Shown here: piece by piece, positions 1-5,791 of the stretch
Numbering within the stretch: position 1 is the stretch's first letter
Layout of the letters: each line of letters begins with the position of its first letter
Source of the DNA: UBA9300 sp964577305
Lineage (GTDB): Bacteria; Bacteroidota; Bacteroidia; Bacteroidales; VadinHA17
Assembly: GCA_964577305.1 (NCBI GenBank)
Contig: CAZNYS010000084.1
Location: forward strand, 1 to 10,949
Reading direction: 5' to 3'
DNA length: 10,949 nt
Made by a program: the position numbers and the translations under genes
Notes under the pieces: generated by a model
Told to the model about the DNA's origin: nothing
What the model saw: only the letters and a program-made list of their open reading frames with translations
Database searches by the model: none

Positions 1-35
1 AAATGATTAGAGAAATAAATTACGAATCTAAATTA

Positions 36-260
36 TTAATCGGACAACAGTGATATTATAACAGTAATAATGAATCCAATGCATAACAGGACCAGAACAA
101 AATTTATTGTCCATGAAGGTAGTCCCAGGGGTTCAGCTATTATTGAAGTTAATTCAAGAATCACGTATGCAGCTGCGGCATAACCAATAATAACACGTAT
201 TACTTTCCTGCGCTTCAGTTCCTGCCAGAACGACAAAGGCTTTTGGGATTTACCTGGCAT
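36..260 (-). CDS. Truncated membrane-anchor protein (N-terminal domain of a TPR/cyclase-type family)
   Basis: This 74-residue protein matches, as I recognise it, the N-terminal anchor of large Bacteroidota and proteobacterial proteins that continue into TPR or adenylate-cyclase-like regions. The hallmark FWQELKRRKVIRV is at residues 11-23 and is followed by two hydrophobic segments, about 22-42 and 50-71, with the family-typical GLPSW between them. In the full-length family a Trp-[Ile/Phe]-Asp and a TPEG motif follow. Here the reading frame stops after SLLSD, with two consecutive stop codons, and the bases left of it do not resemble a continuation. It could be a decayed remnant or a stand-alone small membrane protein. 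A good promoter lies just upstream (289-319), so it may still be transcribed. The function of the anchor alone is unknown. Confidence 0.6.
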   Translation of the reverse strand: MPGKSQKPLSFWQELKRRKVIRVIIGYAAAAYVILELTSIIAEPLGLPSWTINFVLVLLCIGFIITVIISLLSD

Positions 261-288
261 AGAGATAGTCTAATAGGGTTTCATCTAT

Positions 289-319
289 TAAAGTTATGAT
301 ATACAGATTAATTGTCAAA
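289..319 (-). promoter_or_regulatory. Bacteroidota-type promoter for the small membrane-protein gene
   Basis: On the minus strand TTTG (316-319) is followed after exactly 19 bases by TAACTTTA (289-296). This fits the Bacteroidota primary sigma consensus TTTG-N19/20-TAnnTTTG except for the last base. The TTTG also begins a TTGACA hexamer. Transcription would start some 20-25 bases upstream of the ATG at 260. Confidence 0.6.
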
Positions 320-393
320 AAAAAATCAGCCTGGAGTAATGGAATGGTTCCTGGGTAACTAGTTTCTCGATTCTCGTTTCGTGATTATTCACC

Positions 394-510
394 CACCTCC
401 GGGGGTGTTTTGATTTTGTTGAAACCTTTATAACCACAGGTGTGACTGTGGCTATTTTTATTAAACACCTCCGGTGTTTCTAAGAATAGTAAACAGCCCT
501 GGAAGGGCTG
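394..510. repeat. Cluster of four different short palindromes
   Basis: Four compact inverted repeats follow one another in the spacer. CACC/GGTG lies around a TCCGGG centre (394-407). CCACAG pairs with CTGTGG (434-439 and 446-451). AAACACC pairs with GGTGTTT (463-469 and 473-479, loop of 3). CAGCCCT pairs with AGGGCTG (494-500 and 504-510, loop of 3). They differ in sequence, so this is not a CRISPR array. Similar mosaics of small hairpins occur between genes in environmental Bacteroidota and are often linked to REP-associated tyrosine transposases acting in trans; no transposase gene is in this window. They could also serve as transcript-end or RNA-stability hairpins. Confidence 0.7.
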
Positions 511-517
511 AATAATA

Positions 518-541
518 CCTTAGCCTTAGCCTTAGACTTAG
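518..541. repeat. Four-copy hexamer tandem repeat (CCTTAG)
   Basis: CCTTAG occurs three times perfectly in tandem (518-535), followed by a fourth copy with one change, ACTTAG (536-541). It sits between the palindrome cluster and the 3' end of the nucleoside-hydrolase/FmdE gene. Such short repeats are prone to copy-number slippage. No function is evident. Confidence 0.75.
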
Positions 542-552
542 CCTGGTTTGAT

Positions 553-568
553 TCTTCCCTCAGGAAGA
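553..568 (-). other. Small hairpin overlapping the stop codon of the nucleoside-hydrolase/FmdE gene
   Basis: TCTTCC (553-558) and GGAAGA (563-568) form a 6-base stem with a 4-base loop that contains part of the TGA stop codon (560-562). There is no T-rich run after it on the minus strand, so it is not a convincing intrinsic terminator. It may simply be chance. Confidence 0.3.
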
Positions 569-1975
569 CAGGAGAGTAATATCGAAAATCTCATGCCGGT
601 CCAGGTTTTTCCAGTAGAGGATGGCTTTCTTGCGCACGAGTTCCCAGTAGATATTGCTGTCTAGGCCGTAAATAAAATTGATTTCTTTCAGTTCATTTCT
701 TATTTCAATTGAGATATCATCTATCAGCTTAAGCTTTATCGTCCTGTCCATATAGGTGAACGTTGCTTCAGGTATACCTTCATCATTGATCACTTTCAGC
801 AAGCCATGCCCTGCCGTTGCACCGGTGCCTACCTGCAGGCCGTCATTCATGCAGCTTACCGGGGTTGCAGAACCGGCATATGATACAACATTCATTTCAT
901 CAACCCCGATATGAAAGTATTCCCTGGCCCTGATTCCCATCTTTAAACCTATTATTGCATATATACCAAGGTGACGGTGTAATTCGTTTGTCAATACTCC
1001 TGCTTCAAATTCTTCCTTGCCGTGCCGTGCAATAATATCATGAATATATTCCTGGATGTCGGGGAAATAGAATGATGTGTCAGAAGGAATTTCTTTGTAT
1101 ACCTGGTTACGGTTGACTGTATTACCCGAGAGAATATCACAGATAATATCATCACTGAAATTCTCAATAACAGGGGTATAAAAAGCAATATTGTTCAGTG
1201 AATCAGCGGCAAACAATCCAGGGAAATGAAGATAAACAGGGATCATATCATCCACAAGGCCATATATAAAATCATGATCTTCCTGTGAACTAAAAAGTGC
1301 AGCTGTGCTTCCAGCATAAGGAGTATTTATTTCTGCGATCTTTTGGAGCAGTGTACAGTCATAGAATTCCGGGAAGTAATACCCCACAACTTTTACCGGG
1401 GTTTCTTTCTTAATCATCTTCAGGGCCGATAATGTATCAAGCTCATAGTTAAAACCTGCGAGGGGGTCAATGCCATCATTACTCCAGATAATATCTTTTA
1501 CCTGGCTGAAAAGGCCGGGATGATTTTCAGAGAAGCGGTAAACAGTGTTCAAGCTTGCAAGTGAAACAAAACTAACCGGAGTTTTTTCATGCTCCAGCAC
1601 ATAGCTCAGGACTTCGTTATAATTCTCAGCATTATCTGCACTCAACCCTTTTTCATCTGCCCATTCATATGCCATGGGTAAGGCCATTTCCCTGAAAGCT
1701 GATCTCCTGTTTATGCCCACCTTAAGTCCCTGGTGATAATAATGATCAAGCAGGCTCCTTACTTTAATATAAGCATCTTCAGCAGGCATAACCCCTCCGG
1801 ATGCAATAATTGCCAGTACCCTTACATCGGGTGAAGCAAGAAGCATATTTATGGCTTTCAGGTCATCCATACCACCGTCAGTGTCTATTATGACATAATG
1901 CGAAGGCTTCCACGGGTGAGCCAATATTATTTGGGTGCACAGTAAAAATATGATAGCACTTATTATCTTTTTCAT
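560..1975 (-). CDS. Exported nucleoside-hydrolase-like / FmdE-like fusion protein
   Basis: I chose the ATG at 1975 (471 residues) over one 17 codons upstream, because MKKIISAIIFLLCTQIILA is a clean Sec signal peptide. The N-terminal region (about 26-270) resembles inosine-uridine nucleoside hydrolases, which cleave N-ribosidic bonds using calcium. The DTDGGMDD motif (31-38) keeps the metal-binding aspartates of the usual DTDPGxDD but has Gly for Pro. Residues about 320-430 resemble FmdE, named after a formylmethanofuran dehydrogenase operon: ELHRHLGIYAIIGLKMG (331-347) and SCMNDGLQVGTGATAGHG (374-391). The second cysteine common in FmdE proteins (TGCT) is Ala here. True FmdE works in methanogenesis, which is not expected here, so that domain may bind metal or a small molecule. 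The gene is divergent from the cytochrome/FGE gene. The hydrolase substrate is unknown and may not be a nucleoside. Confidence 0.8.
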   Translation of the reverse strand: MKKIISAIIFLLCTQIILAHPWKPSHYVIIDTDGGMDDLKAINMLLASPDVRVLAIIASGGVMPAEDAYIKVRSLLDHYYHQGLKVGINRRSAFREMALPMAYEWADEKGLSADNAENYNEVLSYVLEHEKTPVSFVSLASLNTVYRFSENHPGLFSQVKDIIWSNDGIDPLAGFNYELDTLSALKMIKKETPVKVVGYYFPEFYDCTLLQKIAEINTPYAGSTAALFSSQEDHDFIYGLVDDMIPVYLHFPGLFAADSLNNIAFYTPVIENFSDDIICDILSGNTVNRNQVYKEIPSDTSFYFPDIQEYIHDIIARHGKEEFEAGVLTNELHRHLGIYAIIGLKMGIRAREYFHIGVDEMNVVSYAGSATPVSCMNDGLQVGTGATAGHGLLKVINDEGIPEATFTYMDRTIKLKLIDDISIEIRNELKEINFIYGLDSNIYWELVRKKAILYWKNLDRHEIFDITLLSS

Positions 1976-2076
1976 AATTTTCGCAAATAGTATACGCCTG
2001 TAAAAATAGTGAAATGTCATGTCCATATGAAAAAGTTTTTTCTATATTGAGCGATCATTCATTCGAGGCATAATAA
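1976..2076. promoter_or_regulatory. Divergent intergenic region with presumed back-to-back promoters
   Basis: About 100 bases separate the divergent starts at 1975 (minus) and 2077 (plus), so promoters for both should lie here. Only weak candidates are visible: TATTTTTA on the minus strand, one mismatch from TAnnTTTG, and TATATTGA on the plus strand. No convincing -33 element is paired with either. Neither start has a clear Shine-Dalgarno sequence, as is common in Bacteroidota. Confidence 0.35.
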
Positions 2077-3603
2077 ATGAAGAGATTCTGGATAATTTTT
2101 ATTCCCGGTATAATTCTTGGCATTCTTCTGGTTCTTGGAAGCAATAAAGCCATAAGTCTTACTTCTGAAAATGATTTTTGTGCCAGCTGTCATATTCATC
2201 CACAGGCAACGACCTCATGGAAACAATCGGTGCACTATATTACAAAATCGGGTGATAAAACTGCATGTGTTGAATGCCACCTTCCACCCAAAGGACAGGG
2301 ACATATACCTGCCAAGATAAGAACAGGGTTAAGGGATGTATGGGGTAAATGGTTCAAGGATCCGGAAGAGTTCAACTGGGAAGAAAAGTCAAGGCTCGAG
2401 AATGCCAGGAAGCATGTTCCCGAAAGTACTTGCCTGTACTGTCATGAAACACTGTTTACACCTGAATTATCAAGGGAAGGGGAGGAAGCACATCTTTACT
2501 ATGACCAGGCTGAAAAAACAGATGATCTTCACTGTATTAACTGTCACCTGAATGCAGGTCATTATATTGAGGGATATACCCATGGTGGTAATGAGTCATT
2601 CGGGATGCTGGAGGAAAAACCTGAAATAATTTACGATGAACCGGCAAAAGTAACTTCATTTGATTCCTTCACCGAGTATATACCTGGCTCATCCGCTTCA
2701 TTCGAAATGGCAGCTATCCCGGGTGGTGAATTTACCATGGGGAGCCCGGAAGATGAACCTTTCAGGGATGAGGATGAAGGGCCACAGGTAAAAGTGGAAA
2801 TCAGTCCTTTTTTTATTGGAAAGGCTGAAGTAACATGGGATGAATACCTTGCCTTTTATGCCCAGACCTCCGGAGAAGGGCGTACTACAGATACAGAGGG
2901 AAGCAGATCAGGGCCTGATGCTGATGCCATAAGTGGGGCCACACCTCCTTACGGGCAGCCCGATCAGAACTGGGGCATGGGAGACAGACCTGTTATTTCC
3001 ATAACCCATCATGCTGCTGAAACTTATTGTAAATGGCTTAGACTGGTTACCGGAAAGAACTACCGCCTGCCTACCGAAGCCGAATGGGAATATGCCTGCA
3101 GGGCAGGGACGGAATCACCATATTTCTTTGAAGGTGATCCTGAAGACTTCCAACGAACGGGCATTTTAGCCGCAATAAGAAAAAATGATACAACAAAAAT
3201 TAATACATTTGTGGTATACCAGGGTAACAGTCCTGCAAAAACACAGGAACCGGAAGCAGTAAAACCAAATTTTTTTGGTTTGAAAAATATGCCGGGAAAC
3301 GTAGCGGAATTTTGCTCAGACTGGTATTCAGACAGTACCTATTCCATGTACCCTGAAACAGGTGTAATTGACCCGTCAGGGCCGCCATCAGGAGAAGAAA
3401 AGGTAATAAGGGGAGGATCATTCAGGGACCAGGCAGGTAACCTGAGATCAGCGGCCCGTGATCATACAAAGACTGATCAATGGCTCAGAACTGATCCGCA
3501 GATACCAAAGAGCAAGTGGTGGTATTCCGATTGTTCTCACGTAGGATTCAGGGTGGTTTGTGAATATGATGAGAAGACAGGAAAAAAGGATAATGAAGAA
3601 TAA
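2077..3603 (+). CDS. NapC/NrfH-type tetraheme cytochrome c fused to an FGE/SUMF1-like domain
   Basis: This 508-residue protein has a single N-terminal membrane anchor (about 4-22). A periplasmic cytochrome section follows with four c-type heme motifs: CASCH (35-39), CVECH (64-68), CLYCH (119-123) and CINCH (153-157). SWKQSVHY (47-54) and GLRDVWGKWF (84-93) resemble NapC/NirT/NrfH quinol-oxidising cytochromes. From about 209 to 496 there is a formylglycine-generating-enzyme-like fold: FEMAAIPGGEFTMGSPEDE, YRLPTEAEWEYACRAGT (329-345), NVAEFCSDWY (408-417), RGGSF (445-449) and a final GFRVV. The strand after RGGS reads FRDQAGNLRSAAR and lacks the cysteine pair of true sulfatase-activating enzymes, so formylglycine synthesis is unlikely. 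The gene starts a tight operon, 28 bases before a Tat-exported oxidoreductase. I infer a membrane-bound electron-transfer or scaffolding protein; the partner is unknown. Confidence 0.87.
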   Translation: MKRFWIIFIPGIILGILLVLGSNKAISLTSENDFCASCHIHPQATTSWKQSVHYITKSGDKTACVECHLPPKGQGHIPAKIRTGLRDVWGKWFKDPEEFNWEEKSRLENARKHVPESTCLYCHETLFTPELSREGEEAHLYYDQAEKTDDLHCINCHLNAGHYIEGYTHGGNESFGMLEEKPEIIYDEPAKVTSFDSFTEYIPGSSASFEMAAIPGGEFTMGSPEDEPFRDEDEGPQVKVEISPFFIGKAEVTWDEYLAFYAQTSGEGRTTDTEGSRSGPDADAISGATPPYGQPDQNWGMGDRPVISITHHAAETYCKWLRLVTGKNYRLPTEAEWEYACRAGTESPYFFEGDPEDFQRTGILAAIRKNDTTKINTFVVYQGNSPAKTQEPEAVKPNFFGLKNMPGNVAEFCSDWYSDSTYSMYPETGVIDPSGPPSGEEKVIRGGSFRDQAGNLRSAARDHTKTDQWLRTDPQIPKSKWWYSDCSHVGFRVVCEYDEKTGKKDNEE

Positions 3604-3631
3604 AATAACTCATAACTAATATCTCTTCACT

Positions 3632-4978
3632 ATGAAAAATAACATATCACGCCGTAACTTCCTTGGTAAAGCTGCAGCAGCAGGTGCAGCAGGTGCCGTA
3701 ATGCCCTCCCTTATGAACTCATGTGCCCCCGATGGCAGGATGAAAAATGTTATAGTACCCGAATTCCTTGACCAGGCACCAGACGGGCCGGAATTAAAGG
3801 CAGGACTTATCGGCTGCGGTGGCCGTGGTACGGGTGCTGCAATTAATTTCCTTTCAGCCGGACCTAACCTGAAAGTAACTGCACTGGGCGATGTGTTTAC
3901 CGACAGGCTTAATTCGTGCAGGGAAAGACTGAAAGAACAAAAGGATAATGAAGTTGCAGATGAGAACTGCTTTATTGGTTTTGATGCTTTTCAGAAAGTA
4001 ATAGACTCGGGTGTGGATATAGTAATTCTTGCCACACCACCCTACTTCAGACCTGAACATTTTGCCGCTGCGGTTGAGGCACGCAAACATATTTTCATGG
4101 AAAAACCTGTAGCTGTTGATCCTGCCGGCGCAAGATCAGTTATGGTTACTGCAAAAAAAGCTGAAAGCATGGGTCTGAGTGTGGTTACAGGCACACAGCG
4201 CAGACACCAGAGAGATTATGCCAACACTTACGCACAGGTTGCTGCTGGCGCCATGGGGGAGATAGTAAGTGCAAACTGCTACTGGAACCAGAGTAAACTG
4301 TGGCACCGTGATCCAAATGCCGACTGGACAGAAATGGAATATATGATACGTGACTGGGTAAACTGGTGCTGGCTCTCAGGCGACCATATAGTGGAACAGC
4401 ATGTCCATAACCTGGATGTTATAAACTGGTTTACAGGTAAACATCCTGTACAGGCAGTCGGCTTCGGGTCCCGTCACAGGAGGGTGACAGGGGACCAGTT
4501 TGATAATTTCAGTGTCGATTTTGTTCTTGATAACGGTGTTCATGTGCACAGTATGTGCCGACAGATTGATGGTTGCGAAAACAATGTTTCAGAATACATA
4601 CAGGGAACGCTTGGCTCATCTAATTGTCAGAATGCAATAGTTGACCTCAATGGTAAGGAAATATGGAAGTATAAATACCCCCTGAATGACCAGGGAGAAG
4701 AAACAAATAATGTAAAAGTCAGTCCATATGACCAGGAGCATATTGACCTTGTTACTGCCATCAGGACCGATAAGCCATTCAATGAAGCAGAAAACACAGC
4801 AATCTCTACAATGGTGGGTATTATGGGCCGGATATCATCATATACAGGGAAACTGGTAACCTGGGATGAGATGATGAATTCAGACCTGAAGCTGGGACCA
4901 GAAGTTTTCGAGTTCGGACCTGTTGACATTCCAAAGGAGATTCCTGTACCGGGTAAAGCTTATAAGCCCAATGCATAG
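3632..4978 (+). CDS. Tat-exported Gfo/Idh/MocA family oxidoreductase
   Basis: The 448-residue protein begins with a twin-arginine signal, SRRNFLGK (6-13), then an Ala/Gly-rich stretch ending in LMNSC (27-31). That could be a weak lipobox, so it may be a Tat lipoprotein. The NAD(P)-binding Rossmann domain follows: GLIGCGGRGTG (58-68), ILATPPYFRPEHF (132-144) and the MEKP signature (156-159). QHVHNLDVINW (256-266) is the conserved helix expected to carry catalytic residues. Family members oxidise, reduce or epimerise sugars and related polyols; Tat export implies that the nucleotide is loaded in the cytoplasm. The 28-base gap makes it co-transcribed with the cytochrome/FGE gene, a possible redox partner. 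The substrate cannot be read from the sequence. Confidence 0.9.
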   Translation: MKNNISRRNFLGKAAAAGAAGAVMPSLMNSCAPDGRMKNVIVPEFLDQAPDGPELKAGLIGCGGRGTGAAINFLSAGPNLKVTALGDVFTDRLNSCRERLKEQKDNEVADENCFIGFDAFQKVIDSGVDIVILATPPYFRPEHFAAAVEARKHIFMEKPVAVDPAGARSVMVTAKKAESMGLSVVTGTQRRHQRDYANTYAQVAAGAMGEIVSANCYWNQSKLWHRDPNADWTEMEYMIRDWVNWCWLSGDHIVEQHVHNLDVINWFTGKHPVQAVGFGSRHRRVTGDQFDNFSVDFVLDNGVHVHSMCRQIDGCENNVSEYIQGTLGSSNCQNAIVDLNGKEIWKYKYPLNDQGEETNNVKVSPYDQEHIDLVTAIRTDKPFNEAENTAISTMVGIMGRISSYTGKLVTWDEMMNSDLKLGPEVFEFGPVDIPKEIPVPGKAYKPNA

Positions 4979-5029
4979 ACTGCTGCTATGAGCGATTTTA
5001 GCTATTATTCTGAATGCCTGTTTATACCT
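4979..5029. other. Short convergent gap without a clear terminator
   Basis: The plus-strand oxidoreductase and the minus-strand UPF0316 gene converge with 51 bases between their stop codons. I see no strong hairpin followed by a T-run on either strand, so transcripts may overlap here. Confidence 0.4.
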
Positions 5030-5617
5030 CTATTTTGTTTTGCCATGCAGGTGAAGGAGTGATTTCTTATGTGGAGGCGGGGCAACCTGGTGAAAGACCT
5101 CCCGGTTGACCAGCCTTACTGATTCAATTGTATAAAGAGCACGCGGATTATAATTATTAATTATTTCAAGCACACTCTTAACCATACTTCTTTTTACAAT
5201 AATGAATACCACACCCACTTCTCCTTCAACCCCATGAGCTTGAATTGAGGTAACGCCAAAACCTTTGTCCTTCAGTATATCAACCAGTGTATTTGCTTCA
5301 CTTTTTGTTATCACCCTGATCATTTCATGGCCTATGGCAAGTCTTTCTTCAAGCAGCATACCGAAATAATTACCTGCAGCAAAACCTCCGGCATAGGCAA
5401 TATATGCTATCCAATTATCCAGATCCTGGAAAATACGGCTTATGGCGAGGAGCCATATAAGAACTTCAAAAAATCCTATCAGTGGGGCTACATTCTTCAT
5501 GCCCTTGGATACGAATATTATCCGTATTGTGCCAAGGGAGACATCTGCAATCCTTGCAAGAAAAATAAGAACCGGAAGCACAAGGTATGAGACAATTTCA
5601 TTGTTCAGAAAGTCCAT
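5030..5617 (-). CDS. UPF0316 (DUF5698/DUF2179) membrane protein
   Basis: This 195-residue protein has three hydrophobic segments at about 8-28, 42-60 and 69-90, containing the family-typical ARIADVSLGTIRIIFVSKG (21-39). A soluble C-terminal region (about 95-175) matches DUF2179: ITKSEANTLVDILKDKGFGV (103-122) and VVFIIVKR (136-143). The family, which includes Bacillus YebE-type proteins, is widespread but has no established biochemical role; the small C-terminal domain is suspected to sense a ligand. The extreme C-terminus is rich in Pro, His and Lys. A -7-like promoter element lies upstream, and the gene is separated from the minus-strand operon by a hairpin cluster. It looks like a housekeeping gene unrelated to its neighbours. 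Length and layout are normal for the family. Confidence 0.85.
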   Translation of the reverse strand: MDFLNNEIVSYLVLPVLIFLARIADVSLGTIRIIFVSKGMKNVAPLIGFFEVLIWLLAISRIFQDLDNWIAYIAYAGGFAAGNYFGMLLEERLAIGHEMIRVITKSEANTLVDILKDKGFGVTSIQAHGVEGEVGVVFIIVKRSMVKSVLEIINNYNPRALYTIESVRLVNREVFHQVAPPPHKKSLLHLHGKTK

Positions 5618-5659
5618 TATACAGGGTTTTAAAATATTTCAATCGGTTTTTTTCAGAGA

Positions 5660-5667
5660 CAAAAGTA
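5660..5667 (-). promoter_or_regulatory. Candidate -7 element for the UPF0316 gene
   Basis: On the minus strand TACTTTTG is an exact match to the Bacteroidota -7 consensus TAnnTTTG and lies about 40 bases upstream of the start codon at 5617. No good -33 TTTG is found at the usual distance, so it is a partial promoter call. Confidence 0.4.
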
Positions 5668-5715
5668 GAGTATTTTTTGGTAGAATCTTAAATATGTTTA
5701 GAAGTTTGTGAAAAT

Positions 5716-5776
5716 GCCGAACCCCCGGCACAGGTCTGGAGACCTGCGCCAGCAGCAAGCCAGACCTGCATCAGCG
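5716..5776. repeat. Hairpin cluster around CAGGTCT/AGACCTG
   Basis: A small hairpin GCCG/CGGC (5716-5719 and 5726-5729) abuts a larger one (5727-5750) formed by GGCACAGGTCT and AGACCTGCGCC. On the minus strand the single mismatch becomes a G:U pair, so the RNA of the minus operon folds best. A third, inverted partial copy, CCAGACCTGCA, follows at 5760-5770. The cluster starts about 20 bases beyond the stop codon of the last gene of the minus-strand operon. It could mark the transcript end, although no T-run follows, or it could be a dispersed REP-like element. Confidence 0.6.
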
Positions 5777-5791
5777 AAGGTGGATAATACA

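Noticed and set aside
394..510. Possible CRISPR array
   Set aside because: The palindromes differ from one another and there are no equal-length repeats with regular spacers.
1976..2026. Upstream ATG at 2026 for the nucleoside-hydrolase/FmdE gene
   Set aside because: It would put 17 charged and aromatic residues before a well-formed signal peptide, so the ATG at 1975 is preferred.
2701..3564. Sulfatase-activating formylglycine-generating enzyme
   Set aside because: The catalytic cysteine pair is missing and there is no sulfatase gene in the window.
4627..4929. Open frame of 100 codons on the minus strand
   Set aside because: It is fully antisense inside the plus-strand Gfo/Idh/MocA gene, whose motifs are unmistakable.
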